In this document: positions 53,786 to 64,000 of the stretch, piece after piece | How the letters are laid out: every line of letters starts with the position of its first letter | Numbering within the stretch: the stretch's first letter is position 1 | Source of the DNA: Sphingomonas sp. IBVSS2 | GTDB lineage: Bacteria; Pseudomonadota; Alphaproteobacteria; Sphingomonadales; Sphingomonadaceae | NCBI RefSeq assembly: GCF_002127225.1 | Contig: NZ_NFUR01000002.1 | Span: 434,001-498,000, forward strand | Direction of reading: 5' to 3' | DNA: 64,000 bases | Notes under the pieces: model-generated | Told to the model about the DNA's origin: nothing | The model's input: the letters and a program-made list of their open reading frames with translations, nothing else | The model's database searches: none | Translations under genes and position numbers: made by a program

Positions 53786-55486
53786 ATGACCGTACAAGGC
53801 TGGATGCTGATCCTCGTCTTCCTGCTCCTCCTCGTCGCGCTGGCCAAGCCGATGGGGAGCTGGCTCTTCGCCATCTATGAAGGGCGGCGCACGCCGCTCC
53901 ACCGCGTGCTCGGCCCGGTCGAGCGCGGTTTCTACAAGCTCGCCGGCGTTGATCCGAACGCCGAGCAGGGCTGGCGCCGCTATGCGCTGCACATGCTGGC
54001 GTTCCAGCTGGCGACCTTCGCCTTCACCTATTGCATCCTGCGCTTCCAGGACCTGCTGCCGCTCAATCCGCGCGGGCTGGCCGGCCAGTCGCCCGACCTT
54101 GCCTTCAACACGGCGGTGAGCTTCACCACCAACACCAACTGGCAGAGCTATTCGGGCGAGAGCCTGTCGATCCTGAGCCAGATGCTCGGCCTCGCCATCC
54201 ACAATTTCCTGTCGGCGGCGACCGGCATCGCGATCGCCTTCGCGCTGTTCCGCGGCTTCGCGCGGCGCCAGGCGAGCGGGATCGGCAATTTCTGGGCCGA
54301 CATGACCCGGGTGACGCTCTACGTGCTGCTGCCGGCATGCATCGTCTATGCGCTGTTCCTGATCGCGAGCGGCGTACCGCAGACCTTCCTGTCCTCGGTC
54401 GACGCGACGACGCTGGAAGGCGCCCGGCAGACGATCCTGATGGGGCCGGTGGCCAGCCAGGAAGCGATCAAGATGCTCGGCACCAATGGCGGCGGCTTCT
54501 TCAACGCCAATTCGGCGCATCCCTTCGAGAATCCGGGCGCGCTCACCAACTTCGTCCAGATGCTGTCGATCCTGGCGATCGGCACGGGCCTGACGCACAC
54601 GTTCGGCAGGGCGGTGGGGAATAGCCGTCAGGGCTGGGTGATCCTCGCCGCGATGCTGGTGATGTTCGTCGCCGGCACCACCGTCACCTATTGGCAGGAA
54701 GCCGCGGGCAATCCGGCGCTCCATCATCTCGGCCTCGCCGGGGGCAGCATGGAGGGCAAGGAGGTCCGCTTCGGCATCGCGGCCAGCGCCCTGTTCAGCG
54801 TGGTGACCACCGCGGCCTCGTGCGGCGCGGTCAACGCGATGCACGACAGCCTGACCCCGCTCGGCGGCATGATCCCGCTGTTCAACATGCAGCTCGGCGA
54901 AGTCGTGATCGGCGGCGTCGGCGCGGGCATCTACGGCTTCCTGCTCTTCGCCATCCTCGCGGTGTTCGTCGCCGGGCTGATGGTGGGCCGCACGCCCGAA
55001 TATGTCGGCAAGAAGATCGAGAGCCGCGAGGTCAAGCTCGCCGTCCTCGCCATCGCGGTGCTGCCGTTGATGATCCTGGGTGGCACCGCGCTCGCCTCGG
55101 TGCTGCCGGCGGGGCTTGCCGGGCCGTTCAACAAGGGGCCGCACGGCTTCACCGAGATCCTCTACGCCTTCACCTCGGCCACTGCGAACAATGGTTCGGC
55201 CTTTGGCGGCCTGAGCGCGAACACGCCCTTCTACAACGGCATGCTGGGCGCCGCGATGTGGGTCGGCCGCTTCTTCATCATCGTGCCCGCGCTCGCCATT
55301 GCCGGCAGCCTGGCCGCGAAGAAGGTGCACCCGGAAAGTGCGGGCTCGTTCCCGACCACCGGCCTGCTCTGGGTCGGCCTGCTCGTCGGCATCGTCCTGA
55401 TCCTGGGCGGGCTCACTTTCCTGCCCAGCCTCGCGCTCGGTCCCATCGCCGATCATCTCGCGATGATCCACGGCCAGCTCTTCTGA
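53786..55486 (+). CDS. kdpA: potassium-transporting ATPase subunit A
   Basis: The product is 566 residues. KdpA has four repeated membrane-pore-membrane units with selectivity filters; visible ones include [49 protein letters not shown] and [15 protein letters not shown]. It forms the K+ channel-like subunit of the high-affinity P-type pump. It is followed by kdpB after 11 bp. Confidence 0.98.
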   Translation: MTVQGWMLILVFLLLLVALAKPMGSWLFAIYEGRRTPLHRVLGPVERGFYKLAGVDPNAEQGWRRYALHMLAFQLATFAFTYCILRFQDLLPLNPRGLAGQSPDLAFNTAVSFTTNTNWQSYSGESLSILSQMLGLAIHNFLSAATGIAIAFALFRGFARRQASGIGNFWADMTRVTLYVLLPACIVYALFLIASGVPQTFLSSVDATTLEGARQTILMGPVASQEAIKMLGTNGGGFFNANSAHPFENPGALTNFVQMLSILAIGTGLTHTFGRAVGNSRQGWVILAAMLVMFVAGTTVTYWQEAAGNPALHHLGLAGGSMEGKEVRFGIAASALFSVVTTAASCGAVNAMHDSLTPLGGMIPLFNMQLGEVVIGGVGAGIYGFLLFAILAVFVAGLMVGRTPEYVGKKIESREVKLAVLAIAVLPLMILGGTALASVLPAGLAGPFNKGPHGFTEILYAFTSATANNGSAFGGLSANTPFYNGMLGAAMWVGRFFIIVPALAIAGSLAAKKVHPESAGSFPTTGLLWVGLLVGIVLILGGLTFLPSLALGPIADHLAMIHGQLF

Positions 55487-55497
55487 GGTCCCCTTCC

Positions 55498-57510
55498 ATG
55501 ACGACCGCAACCCTGTTCACGCCCGCCCTGATCGGCCCCGCCATCGGCGACGCGTTCACCAAGCTCGATCCGCGCCAGCTGGTGAAGAACCCCGTGCTCT
55601 TCACCACCGCGGTGGTCGCGCTCCTCCTCACCGTGTTGCTCTTCATCGGCGGCACCAGCCTCTCCCTGGCCTTCCAGATCCAGCTCATCGTCTGGCTGTG
55701 GCTCACCGTGCTGTTCGGCACCTTTGCCGAGGCGCTGGCGGAGGGGCGGGGCCGCGCCCAGGCCGCGTCGCTGCGCGCCACCAAGTCGGAGCTCACCGCC
55801 CGGCTGCCGAACGGCAAGACCGTTCCGGCCTCGCAGCTGAAGAAGGGCGATGTCGTCCTGGTCGAGACCGGCGACCTGATCCCGGCCGATGGCGAAGTGA
55901 TCGAGGGAGTCGCCTCGGTCAATGAAAGCGCGATCACCGGCGAGAGCGCGCCGGTGATCCGCGAGGCGGGCGGCGACCGCTCGGCGGTGACTGCCGGCAC
56001 GCGGGTGATCTCGGACCGGATCAAGGTGCGCGTCACCCAGGAGCCGGGCCAGGGTTTCCTCGACCGGATGATCGCGCTCGTGGAAGGGGCCGAGCGCCAG
56101 AAGACCCCGAACGAGATCGCGCTGACCATCCTGCTGGTCGGCCTGACGATCATCTTCCTGATCGCCGTCTCGACCATTCCCGGCTTCGCCGCCTATGCGG
56201 GCGGGCAGGTGCCGGTGGCGATCCTGGCGGCGCTGCTGATCACCCTGATCCCGACCACGATCGCCGCCCTGCTCTCCGCGATCGGCATCGCGGGCATGGA
56301 CCGGCTGGTGCGCTTCAACGTGCTCGCCAAGTCGGGCCGCGCGGTCGAGGCGGCGGGCGATATCGACGTGCTGCTGCTCGACAAGACCGGCACGATCACG
56401 ATCGGCGACCGTGCCGCGAGCGAGTTCCGCCCGCTGGGCGGCGTCACCACCGACGAGCTGGCGCGGGCCGCCCTGCTCGCCAGCCTGGCCGACGAGACGC
56501 CCGAGGGCCGCTCGATCGTGACGCTCGCCCAGGGCAGATATGCAGTCGAGATCCGCAGCCTGCCCAAGACCGCCGAGGTCATTCCCTTCACTGCCCAGAC
56601 CCGCATCTCGGGCGTCCGCATCGGTTCCACGCTGATCCAGAAGGGCGCGGTCGACGCGGTGCTGCGCGCCAATCCGGGCCTGGGCGAGACGGCGGCGGGC
56701 GGCGACCTGCGCCGCATCGCCGAGGAGATCGCCCGTCAGGGCCAGACGCCGCTGGCGGTGGCCGAGGACGGCCGGCTGTTCGGCGTGATCGCGCTCAAGG
56801 ACGTGGTCAAGGCCGGGGTGCGCGAACGGTTCGGCGAGCTGCGCCGCATGGGCATCCGCACCGTGATGATCACCGGCGACAACCCGCTCACCGCCGCGGC
56901 GATCGCCGCCGAGGCCGGGGTGGACGATTTCCTCGCCGAGGCCACGCCGGAGGACAAGCTCGCGCTGATCCGCAAGGAGCAGCAGGGCGGCCGCCTGGTG
57001 GCGATGTGCGGCGACGGCACCAACGATGCGCCGGCGCTCGCCCAGTCCGATGTGGGCGTGGCGATGAACACCGGCACCCAGGCCGCGCGCGAGGCGGGCA
57101 ACATGGTGGATCTCGACAGCGATCCGACCAAGCTCATCGAGATCGTCGGCCTGGGCAAGCAGCTGCTGATGACGCGCGGGGCGCTGACCACCTTCTCGGT
57201 CGCCAACGACATCGCGAAATATTTCGCGATCATCCCGGCGATGTTCGTCGCGCTCTATCCGTCGCTCGGCGTGCTCAACGTGATGCAGCTGGCGAGCCCG
57301 CAAAGCGCGATCCTCTCCGCGATCATCTTCAACGCGCTGATCATCCCTGCGCTGGTGCCGCTTGCGCTCAAGGGCGTGAAATACCGCCCGATCGGGGCAG
57401 GGCCGCTGCTGGCGCGCAACCTGGCGATCTATGGCCTGGGCGGGGTGCTGGCGCCGTTCGCGGGGATCAAGCTGATCGATCTGGTCGTGGCGGGGCTGGG
57501 GCTGGCGTGA
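55498..57510 (+). CDS. kdpB: potassium-transporting ATPase ATP-binding subunit B
   Basis: The product is 670 residues, the usual length. P-type ATPase motifs: TGES in the actuator domain ([11 protein letters not shown]), phosphorylation site [12 protein letters not shown], and hinge [14 protein letters not shown]. KdpB hydrolyses ATP to drive K+ through KdpA. The ATG at 55498 begins after the kdpA stop; earlier frame sequence is antisense-like. A 97-bp palindrome separates it from kdpC. Confidence 0.98.
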   Translation: MTTATLFTPALIGPAIGDAFTKLDPRQLVKNPVLFTTAVVALLLTVLLFIGGTSLSLAFQIQLIVWLWLTVLFGTFAEALAEGRGRAQAASLRATKSELTARLPNGKTVPASQLKKGDVVLVETGDLIPADGEVIEGVASVNESAITGESAPVIREAGGDRSAVTAGTRVISDRIKVRVTQEPGQGFLDRMIALVEGAERQKTPNEIALTILLVGLTIIFLIAVSTIPGFAAYAGGQVPVAILAALLITLIPTTIAALLSAIGIAGMDRLVRFNVLAKSGRAVEAAGDIDVLLLDKTGTITIGDRAASEFRPLGGVTTDELARAALLASLADETPEGRSIVTLAQGRYAVEIRSLPKTAEVIPFTAQTRISGVRIGSTLIQKGAVDAVLRANPGLGETAAGGDLRRIAEEIARQGQTPLAVAEDGRLFGVIALKDVVKAGVRERFGELRRMGIRTVMITGDNPLTAAAIAAEAGVDDFLAEATPEDKLALIRKEQQGGRLVAMCGDGTNDAPALAQSDVGVAMNTGTQAAREAGNMVDLDSDPTKLIEIVGLGKQLLMTRGALTTFSVANDIAKYFAIIPAMFVALYPSLGVLNVMQLASPQSAILSAIIFNALIIPALVPLALKGVKYRPIGAGPLLARNLAIYGLGGVLAPFAGIKLIDLVVAGLGLA

Positions 57511-57517
57511 CCGAGAA

Positions 57518-57614
57518 CTCCCCTCCCGCTTGCGGGAGGGGTTGGGGGAGGGCCTGTCCCCACCTCTCGTCACAGGCCCTCCCCCCGCCCCCTCCCGCAA
57601 GCGGGAGGGGGAGG
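57518..57614. repeat. 97-bp palindromic element between kdpB and kdpC
   Basis: Arms 57519-57557 and 57572-57612 are inverted copies with a few mismatches, including the CCGCTTGCGG internal palindrome. The family is that of 41042-41149. It interrupts an otherwise tightly packed operon (other gaps are 11 bp or overlaps), so the Kdp subunits downstream are translated from an mRNA with a stable hairpin. Confidence 0.9.
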
Positions 57615-57633
57615 AAAGAAGGAAGAACAAGAA

Positions 57634-58233
57634 ATGTTGAAGGACCTCACCACCGCTCTCCGTCCGGCGCTCGTCCTGACGCTTCTGTTCGCCGCCCTGC
57701 TCGGGCTCGCCTATCCGGCGGCGCTCACCGGCATCGGCCAGCTCGCCTTCCCACACCAGGCGAATGGCAGCCTGATCGTCGAGAGCGGCCAGGTGCGCGG
57801 CTCCGAACTGCTCGGCCAGGGATTTGCCAGCCCGCGCTATTTCCACGGCCGCCCCTCGGCCGCCGGCACCAATGGGTACGACCCCACCGCGTCCTCCGGT
57901 TCCAACCTCGGCCCGACTTCGCAGGCGCTCGTCGATCGCATCGCCAAGGACGCCGCCGCCAATCGTTCCGCACCAGGAAATTCGGTTCCCGCCGATCTGG
58001 TGACCACCTCCGCCTCGGGGCTCGACCCTGACATCAGCCCCGAGGCGGCCTTTTTCCAGGTGGGCCGCGTCGCCGGGGCGCGAGGATTGGGCGTGGACAA
58101 GGTGCGTGCGATCGTGGGCAGGCATGTGGAGCAGCCGTTGCTCGGCTTCCTGGGCGAACCGCGCGTCAACGTGCTCGCGCTCAATCGCGATCTCGACAAG
58201 CAGGCGGCGCAGGGCGCAAAAGCCGCCGAGTGA
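57634..58233 (+). CDS. kdpC: potassium-transporting ATPase subunit C
   Basis: The product is 199 residues. An N-terminal span ([23 protein letters not shown]) is followed by the soluble domain with [26 protein letters not shown] and [18 protein letters not shown] [20 protein letters not shown]. KdpC links KdpA and KdpB and raises ATP affinity. The ATG at 57634 follows a GGAAGAA ribosome site after the palindrome. The kdpD GTG overlaps its stop (GTGA). Confidence 0.97.
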   Translation: MLKDLTTALRPALVLTLLFAALLGLAYPAALTGIGQLAFPHQANGSLIVESGQVRGSELLGQGFASPRYFHGRPSAAGTNGYDPTASSGSNLGPTSQALVDRIAKDAAANRSAPGNSVPADLVTTSASGLDPDISPEAAFFQVGRVAGARGLGVDKVRAIVGRHVEQPLLGFLGEPRVNVLALNRDLDKQAAQGAKAAE

Positions 58234-60890
58234 GCGACGACGATCAGCGACCCGATCCCGATGCCCTTCTGCGCGCCGCCGCGCAGGAGGGCGTCGGCCG
58301 CCTGAAGGTATTCCTCGGCGCCGCCCCGGGCGTGGGCAAGACCTATGAGATGCTCACCGAGGCCGCGGCGCGGCGCAAGGCGGGCATCGACGTCGTCATC
58401 GGCGTGGTCGAGACGCATGGCCGCGTCGAGACCGAGGCACTCGTGCAGGGGCTGGAGATCGTGCCGCGCCGCCCGGTCGAATATCATGGCCGGACCATCG
58501 CCGAGATGGACATCGACGCGATCCTCGCCCGTGCGCCGCAGCTGGTGCTGGTCGACGAGCTCGCCCATACCAACGCGCCGGGCAGCCGGCACGACAAGCG
58601 CTACCAGGATATCGAGGAACTGCTCGCGGCGGGGGTAGACGTCTATTCCACCGTCAACATCCAGCACATCGAGAGCCTGAACGACGTCGTCGCCTCCTTC
58701 ACCAAGGTGCGCGTGCGCGAGACCGTTCCCGACCGCGTGCTCGAGGCGGCGGACCTGGAGATCGTCGACCTGCCGCCCGACGAGCTGATCGAGCGGCTGC
58801 GCGAGGGCAAGGTCTATGTCCCCGAGGAAGCGACGCGCGCGCTGGGGCATTTCTTCTCCAAGTCGAACCTGACCGCGTTGCGCGAGCTGGCGTTGCGCCG
58901 GGCCGCGCAGGCGGTCGACGCGCAGATGCTCGACTATCTGCGCACCCATGCGCTGGCCGGCACCTGGGCGGCCAGCGAGCGGCTGGTGGTGGCGGTGAGC
59001 GAGCTGCCCGGCTCGGCCGAGCTGGTCCGCGCCGCCAAGCGCGTCGCCGACGGCCTGCGCGCGCCCTGGACCGCGGTGCACATCGAAACACCGCGCACCG
59101 CCCGGCTGAGCGACGCGGAGAATGCCCAGGTCGCCGCGACGCTTCACCTGGCCAGCCAGCTCGGCGGGCAGGTGGCGACGGTGCCGGCGGAATCGGTGCT
59201 GGAGGGCCTCAAGCGCTTCACCGCCGAGGCGCGCGCCACCCAGCTCATCGTCGGCAAGTCGGCGCGCTCGCGCTGGTTCGAGCTGCGGCACGGCTCGGTG
59301 GTCGACCGGCTGGTGCGCGAGACTCCCGGCATCGCGGTGCATGTGCTGCCGATGCTCGAAGCGCCCGCACGCGGTCGGCATCCCCGCCCGCGCGGCCGAT
59401 GGGGATCCCCGGTCGACTATGTCGTGTCGCTCGGCCTGGTCGTCGCGGTCACCGTGCTGGGGGCGACGATCTTCTCGCTCGGCAACATCACCAATATCGG
59501 GCTGCTCTACCTGTTGCCGGTAATGGTTGCGGCGACGCGCTACGGCGTGCGCCCGGGCGTGGTGACCGGGCTGGTCTCGTCGCTCGCCTATAATTTCTTC
59601 TTCATCCCGCCGACCCGGACCTTCACCATCCAGGACCCGCAGAACATCATCACCGTGCTGGTGCTGATGGGCGTGGCGGTGGTCTCCAGCCAGCTCGCCG
59701 CGCGCGTGCGGGCACAGGCGGAACTGGCCCAGCGCAGCGCCGCGCAGAACAGCACGCTGGCCGGCTTCGCGCGGCTGCTGACCGGGGTGAGCACGCAGGA
59801 GGACCTCGGCCAGACGCTCTGCGCCGAAGTTGCGCGGCTGCTCGACGTGAGCGCGGTACTGCTGCTCCCCGAACATGGCCAGCTGGGGCTGCGCGCGGCC
59901 TATCCGCCCGAGGATCGCCTCGAGATGATCGAGCAGGCGGCGGCGCAATGGTCGTTCGATCACAACAGCCCGGCCGGGCGCGGCTCGGACACGCTCACCG
60001 CCTCGGAATGGCTGTTCCATCCGCTTGCGGCGGGCGGGCGGGCGCTTGGGGTATTGGGCGTCGCCCGCATCGACGCGGGCAATCCGCTGCGCTCGGACCA
60101 GCTGCCGCTGCTGCTCAGCCTGCTCGACCAGGCCGCGCTCGCCTTCGAGCGGATCGCGCTGGAGAGCGAGATGGCGATGGTGACCCAGCTCAAGGAGCGC
60201 GACCGGCTGCGCGCGGCCCTGCTCTCCTCGGTAAGCCACGACCTGCGCACGCCGCTCACCACCATCCTCGGCATGCTGGGCGAGATGCGGCCGGCGAGCG
60301 AGGGGCAGGGGGAACAGCTGTCCGCTGCCCGCGCCGAGGCCGAGCGGCTCAACCGCTTCGTCGCCAACCTGCTCGACATGGTGCGGATCGAAGCGGGGGC
60401 GCTCCACCAGTCGATCGAGCCGGTCGACCTGGCCGAGGCTGTCGCCGCCGCCGTGCACGACCTGCGGCGGGTGCTGGAGGACCATCCGGTGCGGCTCGAC
60501 GTGCCGCCCGAGCTCCCCTTCGCCTCGGTCGATCCGCAGCTCTTCCACCACTGCCTGATCAACCTGATCGAGAATGCCGGAAAATATGGCGATCCGGGCT
60601 CGTCGATCACGCTCACCGCGCGCCGCCAGCCGGGCAGCATGACGCTGAGCGTGATGGACGAGGGCCCCGGCCTGCCGCCGGGCGACGAGGCGCGGATCTT
60701 CGAGACCTTCACCCGGATCGAGGGCTCCGACCGCAAGGGGGGAACCGGGCTCGGCCTGGCCATCGTAAAGGGATTTGCCGAGGCGATGGGGCTGAGCGTC
60801 TCCGCGGCGAACCGCACCGACCGGGCCGGGGCGATCTTCACCATCCGCTTCCCGGAAGCCTTGCTACGGAAAGGAAATGCAGGCGAATGA
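58230..60890 (+). CDS. kdpD: potassium-sensing histidine kinase KdpD
   Basis: The product is 886 residues. The N-terminal KdpD domain has Walker [16 protein letters not shown] and [20 protein letters not shown], followed by a USP-like region (about 240-360), four closely spaced membrane spans (about 390-500), a GAF-like segment, and the kinase core with the H-box [18 protein letters not shown], the N-box [12 protein letters not shown] and G-box GTGLGLAI. It senses K+ limitation and phosphorylates KdpE. The GTG at 58230 overlaps the kdpC stop, and the kdpE ATG overlaps its own stop. Confidence 0.97.
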   Translation: MSDDDQRPDPDALLRAAAQEGVGRLKVFLGAAPGVGKTYEMLTEAAARRKAGIDVVIGVVETHGRVETEALVQGLEIVPRRPVEYHGRTIAEMDIDAILARAPQLVLVDELAHTNAPGSRHDKRYQDIEELLAAGVDVYSTVNIQHIESLNDVVASFTKVRVRETVPDRVLEAADLEIVDLPPDELIERLREGKVYVPEEATRALGHFFSKSNLTALRELALRRAAQAVDAQMLDYLRTHALAGTWAASERLVVAVSELPGSAELVRAAKRVADGLRAPWTAVHIETPRTARLSDAENAQVAATLHLASQLGGQVATVPAESVLEGLKRFTAEARATQLIVGKSARSRWFELRHGSVVDRLVRETPGIAVHVLPMLEAPARGRHPRPRGRWGSPVDYVVSLGLVVAVTVLGATIFSLGNITNIGLLYLLPVMVAATRYGVRPGVVTGLVSSLAYNFFFIPPTRTFTIQDPQNIITVLVLMGVAVVSSQLAARVRAQAELAQRSAAQNSTLAGFARLLTGVSTQEDLGQTLCAEVARLLDVSAVLLLPEHGQLGLRAAYPPEDRLEMIEQAAAQWSFDHNSPAGRGSDTLTASEWLFHPLAAGGRALGVLGVARIDAGNPLRSDQLPLLLSLLDQAALAFERIALESEMAMVTQLKERDRLRAALLSSVSHDLRTPLTTILGMLGEMRPASEGQGEQLSAARAEAERLNRFVANLLDMVRIEAGALHQSIEPVDLAEAVAAAVHDLRRVLEDHPVRLDVPPELPFASVDPQLFHHCLINLIENAGKYGDPGSSITLTARRQPGSMTLSVMDEGPGLPPGDEARIFETFTRIEGSDRKGGTGLGLAIVKGFAEAMGLSVSAANRTDRAGAIFTIRFPEALLRKGNAGE

Positions 60891-61570
60891 GCCAGCAGGC
60901 GAAAATTCTGGTGGTGGACGACGAGCCGGCGATCCGTCGCTTGCTCGGCGCGGGGCTGGGGCGTGCCGGCTACCGGGTGGTCGAGGCGGCGAGCGCGCGC
61001 GATGCGCTGATCGCCATGCAGATCGACAAGCCCGAGGCTGTGCTGCTCGATCTTGGCCTGCCCGATCGCGACGGGCTGGAGCTGGTGCCGCTGCTCAAGG
61101 CGGCGGGCGCATCCGTGCTCGTCGTCTCCGCGCGCGATGCGACCGAGCAGAAGGTCACGGCGCTCGACCTGGGCGCGGACGACTATGTCACCAAGCCGTT
61201 CGATACCGAGGAAGTGCTCGCTCGCGTGCGCACCGCGCTGCGCCACCGCCTTTCGGTGGAGGCCGAGATGCCGGTGGTGCGGATCGATGCGATCGAGATC
61301 GACCTGGGCGCGCGGCTGGTGCGCAAGGGCGGCGAGGAAGTGCATCTGACGCCCAAGGAATTCGGCTTTCTCGCGGAGCTTGCCAAGCATCCCGGGCGCG
61401 TGGTGACCCACGCCCAGCTGCTGCGGACCGTCTGGGGGCCGGGGCACGAGCATGACGTCGAATATCTCCGCGTCGCCGCGCGCGGCGTTCGCCGCAAGCT
61501 GGAGGACGACGCGGCGGCACCGTCGGTAATCCGCAACGAGCCGGGCGTGGGCTATCGCCTGATGGCTTGA
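60887..61570 (+). CDS. kdpE: response regulator KdpE
   Basis: The product is 227 residues. The receiver domain has ILVVDDEPAIRRLL, the phosphoacceptor Asp in AVLLDLGLPD, and Lys in VTKPF. The OmpR-type winged helix follows (LTPKEFGFLAELAKHPGRVVTHAQLLRTVWG). It activates kdpFABC at low K+. The ATG overlaps the kdpD stop (ATGA). The likely target is the TTTATG repeat at 53171-53187. Confidence 0.96.
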   Translation: MSQQAKILVVDDEPAIRRLLGAGLGRAGYRVVEAASARDALIAMQIDKPEAVLLDLGLPDRDGLELVPLLKAAGASVLVVSARDATEQKVTALDLGADDYVTKPFDTEEVLARVRTALRHRLSVEAEMPVVRIDAIEIDLGARLVRKGGEEVHLTPKEFGFLAELAKHPGRVVTHAQLLRTVWGPGHEHDVEYLRVAARGVRRKLEDDAAAPSVIRNEPGVGYRLMA

Positions 61571-61621
61571 ACCCGGGGCCGGACCCGCCCAATGTGGGCC
61601 GGACGGGAACCGGGGGGTGCC

Positions 61622-62272
61622 TTGGCGCTTAACGACTTCATCGAGCGGGTCTTCGCCTGTTCCGCCGAGACCGCGCGGCAGATCGAGGCGCGCGCCCGGC
61701 CGCGCGCCTATCCGGCGGGCAGTGCGATCGTCCGGCAGGGCGAACGCTGCCACGACGTCTATCTGCTGGTGATGGGACGGGCGCGCTCCTTCGTCATCTC
61801 GCCCGACGGCCTGCTGATCCGCTTCTACGACTTCGCGCCCGGCGACCTGTTCGGCGCGCTGTCCGGGGCGCAGGAGCATTTCAGCGAGATCTCCGCGCTG
61901 GAGGATCTCGATTCCGCCATCTTCGGCGCCGCGGACTTTCTGAGCCTGCTGGAGACGCATAGCTGTGTGGGGCTCATGCTTTCGCGGGCGCTGCTCCGCC
62001 AGCTGGCGCGGGTATCGGAGCAGATGCTGTCGCGCGCGACGCTCTCCGCGGCGGGGCGAGTGCACGAGGAACTGCTTCGCCTGGCGGCAACGGCGGACGG
62101 CATGACGATCGCGCCGGCGCCGATACTCTCCGAACTGGCCGCGCGCGTCTACACCACGCGCGAGACGGTGTCGCGCGCCGTCAGCGCGCTCGAACGGCGC
62201 GGCATCGTGCGGCGCGACGCAGATGCCCTGGTGATCGTCGCCCCGGCGCGGCTGGCCGATATGGTGATCTAG
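61622..62272 (+). CDS. Crp/Fnr family transcriptional regulator
   Basis: The product is about 216 residues. A cyclic-nucleotide-binding-like domain (YPAGSAIVRQGERCHDVYLLVMGRARSF, FAPGDLFGALSG) precedes a C-terminal HTH (ARVYTTRETVSRAVSALERRGIV). No Fnr-type Cys cluster is evident at the N-terminus. The TTG at 61622 has a GGGGGG ribosome site; an ATG at 61592 in the same frame lacks one. It is 51 bp after kdpE, so could be read through from the operon. Its stop shares the CTAG with the stop of the convergent gene. Ligand unknown. Confidence 0.85.
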   Translation: MALNDFIERVFACSAETARQIEARARPRAYPAGSAIVRQGERCHDVYLLVMGRARSFVISPDGLLIRFYDFAPGDLFGALSGAQEHFSEISALEDLDSAIFGAADFLSLLETHSCVGLMLSRALLRQLARVSEQMLSRATLSAAGRVHEELLRLAATADGMTIAPAPILSELAARVYTTRETVSRAVSALERRGIVRRDADALVIVAPARLADMVI

Positions 62273-63849
62273 GGGCCGTATCCGCGCAGGGCATGAAGGG
62301 AGAGGGTGGTTCCCGGCAGCTCTCCGATCGGCTCCAGGCGGGTGCTCTCGTCCGCCCCCGTGCTCGCGGCAAGGGCCGCACCGAGGAACTCGGAGAAATA
62401 GACCGCCGTCGAAGGGGTGACATCGAGTATCCGGTCGATGCGGCGGGCTGCGGAGCCCAGCACCAGCGTGCCGCCTCCGAAGGGGGCGGGCACGATCCGC
62501 AGGGCGCCGAGATCGCCGGCGATGCGCACCGGGCCAGCTTCGGCGAGTGCGGTGCGGAGCCGGGCCGCGTCGGCGGCGGCTTCGCGGGCAGATCCATAGT
62601 GGAGCACGACGCCGTCCGCGCGCCAGGCGGGCGGGGCGATCAGGCCGATCGGCTCGGGCAGTGCCGCCAGCCGTTCGGCGATCCGATCCGCCGCGGTCTC
62701 GTCGTCCGGCCCGCAGAGGCTGATCGCGACCATGGCGACCAGTTGCGGGGCGCCTGTCGTGCCGTCCGGTGCCGCGGCACCGGCAGGGACCCGGCCCGCG
62801 TCCAGCACATGTTGCGGCCGGCCGGTCGCCGCCCAGCTCCGCGCGAGGCGTGCGCTGTTCGGGGCCGCCGGTGCGCCTTGCGATATCTCGCTGACGATCA
62901 GTTGCACGGCCCGCGTCTGCAACTGCCGGGCGCGCATCACCGCGCCGCCCATGGCGAGCGCGTCGGCAAGTTCGCCGGTCAGCGCGGGGTCGGCGTCGCG
63001 CTCCTCGCCGATCTCGCGCACCGTTGCCGCCTGCGCCAAGATGGCTTCGAAGCGCCCGGCATCGCCTTCAAAGGCTTCGACCGACCGGTGGAGAAACGTC
63101 GTGCGATCGCAGGGCAGGGTGACGTGCAGTTCCGCGCCGCGCGCGAGCAGCCGCTCGGCGATCAGCATGTCGGCCCCGGCGGCGAGCGAGCCATGGCCGA
63201 AGCCGATATTCTCGGCCGCCAGCACGCTGTCGATCGTGGCTGCCTGTGCGGCGGCGTCGTCGATCCGCATCTGTCCGGCATAGTGCAGCGTGCGCGGCGG
63301 GCGATAGGCATCGAGCCAGGCGGGATCGAGCGCCAGCTCGGCGAGGATCGTGGCGAACTGGCGCAGCGTGGAGGCATGATCCTCCCAGGCACGCGGCGCC
63401 CGCCCGATGGCGGCGCGGAGCGCGGCCTCCGCCGCCGCGCGCTTGCCGCCGAGCAGCAGCGCCTCGGCACGGGTCGCTTCGAGATAATAGGGCGTGTCGG
63501 GCTCGCCGGTGCCGGCATCGAGCAGCGCGAGCGCCTCGTCCGCCAGGCGCCGGGCCGCATCGCGGTCTCCCGCGATCAGCGACAGCGTCGCCGCGTTGAT
63601 CAGCGGGTAGGTTGCCGGGCGAAGCCGCGCGGCGGCGGCATAGGCGTCCGCGGCGCGGGCGGCGGCCTCGCGCCGGGCCGCGCCGGCCAGGCCCAGCGCG
63701 CGGTCCTTGCGCAGCCGGCCGTGCAGGGCGAGCACGGCCGGATCGTCGCCGACCCGATCGAGCCCCGCGGAGCGGAAGAGCCGCCATGCCAGCTCCTCCG
63801 CCCCGGACCGCGCCAGTGCCGTGATCGAAAGCAGCGTCGGCGTCATCAT
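62269..63849 (-). CDS. TPR protein with SLOG-like domain and degenerate class III cyclase-like C-terminus
   Basis: The product is 526 residues. Residues 1-165 are Ala/Leu-rich helical repeats (YPLINAATLSLIAGDRDAARRLADEAL). Residues 180-300 resemble a Rossmann/SLOG-like nucleotide-sensing domain (YAGQMRID, GHGSLAAGADMLIAERLLAR, ELHVTLPCDRTTFLHRSVEAF). Residues 365-526 align by eye with the end of a class III adenylate cyclase (ADGVVLHYGSAREAAADAARL, PFGGGTLVLGSAARRIDRI, TPSTAVYFSEFLGAALA), but the first metal-binding Asp of the usual FADV motif is absent. I therefore expect it to be catalytically inactive, acting as a sensor or scaffold. This reading is inference. No signal peptide is seen. 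Confidence 0.6.
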   Translation of the reverse strand: MMTPTLLSITALARSGAEELAWRLFRSAGLDRVGDDPAVLALHGRLRKDRALGLAGAARREAAARAADAYAAAARLRPATYPLINAATLSLIAGDRDAARRLADEALALLDAGTGEPDTPYYLEATRAEALLLGGKRAAAEAALRAAIGRAPRAWEDHASTLRQFATILAELALDPAWLDAYRPPRTLHYAGQMRIDDAAAQAATIDSVLAAENIGFGHGSLAAGADMLIAERLLARGAELHVTLPCDRTTFLHRSVEAFEGDAGRFEAILAQAATVREIGEERDADPALTGELADALAMGGAVMRARQLQTRAVQLIVSEISQGAPAAPNSARLARSWAATGRPQHVLDAGRVPAGAAAPDGTTGAPQLVAMVAISLCGPDDETAADRIAERLAALPEPIGLIAPPAWRADGVVLHYGSAREAAADAARLRTALAEAGPVRIAGDLGALRIVPAPFGGGTLVLGSAARRIDRILDVTPSTAVYFSEFLGAALAASTGADESTRLEPIGELPGTTLSLHALRGYGP

Positions 63850-63867
63850 ATGGGTGCGCGCATCGGG

Positions 63868-64000
63868 CTATCGGCCTCCGTTTCCGCGATTCTCCACATC
63901 GGGATCGATGATCACCGGCAGGCGGCGGATGACGGTGCCGTCCCGCGCACGCTCGACGAAGTCGACATGGAGATTGAAGCCATGCTTCACGCCGATCCCG
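63868..64000 (-). CDS. C-terminus of an unrecognised protein, truncated by window edge
   Basis: The frame stays open from the window edge to a TAG at 63868-63870, 18 bp before the TPR/SLOG-like gene start. The last 43 residues include GVKHGFNLHVDFVERARD and VIIDPDVENRGNGG. No family recognised. The close spacing suggests one operon with the following gene. Confidence 0.6.
   Translation of the reverse strand, partial: GIGVKHGFNLHVDFVERARDGTVIRRLPVIIDPDVENRGNGGR

Noticed and set aside
61571..61605. Imperfect hairpin over the ATG at 61592 after kdpE
   Set aside because: It has a mismatch and a 3-nt loop containing the ATG. As evidence for a terminator or regulatory stem it is too weak.
1..64000. 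Search for CRISPR arrays, IS elements, prophage genes and biosynthetic clusters
   Set aside because: No regularly spaced repeats, transposase or integrase motifs, phage structural genes or NRPS/PKS-type modules were seen in the readable frames.

Overview
The window looks like chromosomal DNA of a sphingomonad (Alphaproteobacteria, Sphingomonadaceae, Sphingomonas-like). The grounds are high GC throughout, three large TonB-dependent receptors (TBDRs) of the Sphingomonas/Caulobacter carbohydrate-receptor type, a conserved rpmH-rnpA-yidD-yidC-engB block, and GC-rich intergenic palindromes together with the ACTTGTTTCAG hairpin repeat, which I recall as common in this order. No rRNA, CRISPR array, prophage or insertion sequence was seen.

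Region 1 (1-20.2 kb) is mostly housekeeping and envelope genes. It holds a truncated GH19 gene with a peptidoglycan-binding domain, a GST, a secreted TPR protein, a MarR-MFS pair with an autoregulatory-looking operator, a membrane-anchored chemoreceptor without HAMP, a NagX-like membrane protein, the rpmH-to-engB operon, a GH18 lipoprotein, YifB/ComM, an S9 peptidase, a PAP2 phosphatase and a DUF1826 protein, then tRNA-Leu(CAA) at 20.3 kb.

Region 2 (20.4-26.4 kb) pairs a secreted tyrosine-phosphatase-fold enzyme with a TBDR. Divergent from them are a regulator with two TetR-type HTH units and a GPH-type transporter. A repeated GTTTGTATG motif lies in the divergent promoter.

Region 3 (26.4-51 kb) is a pectin/uronate utilisation locus: two TBDRs, a DUF885 hydrolase, a 1255-residue LamG protein of unknown catalytic function, a GH28 polygalacturonase, a 2-keto-4-pentenoate-hydratase-like enzyme, an ExuT-like MFS, UxaC, KduI, KduD, KdgK, a soluble chemoreceptor, a type-B esterase and a LacI-family regulator. 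A palindromic ACCGGT-centred motif (consensus close to TGACACCGGTGNCA) precedes the LamG/GH28 divergent pair, the hydratase operon, the lacI-type gene and the third TBDR. It is the likely operator of that regulator. Secreted enzymes would cut the polymer, TBDRs and MFS would import products, and the Uxa/Kdu/Kdg enzymes would lead to KDPG. Altronate-branch enzymes and the aldolase are not in the window.

Region 4 (51-62.3 kb) is potassium uptake: kup, then two small membrane-protein genes and kdpFABCDE with a candidate KdpE site, then a Crp/Fnr-type regulator. Region 5 (62.3-64 kb) has a TPR/SLOG-like protein whose C-terminus resembles a degenerate class III nucleotide cyclase, and a truncated gene.

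Structural points: a 189-bp element occurs in inverted orientation at 4.8 and 47.0 kb (about 95% identity by eye), and two related long palindromes sit inside operons (between kduI and kduD, and between kdpB and kdpC). Many long open frames antisense to real genes are by-products of GC-rich codon use and are not annotated. All functional calls come from reading motifs and general family knowledge; no database search was possible.
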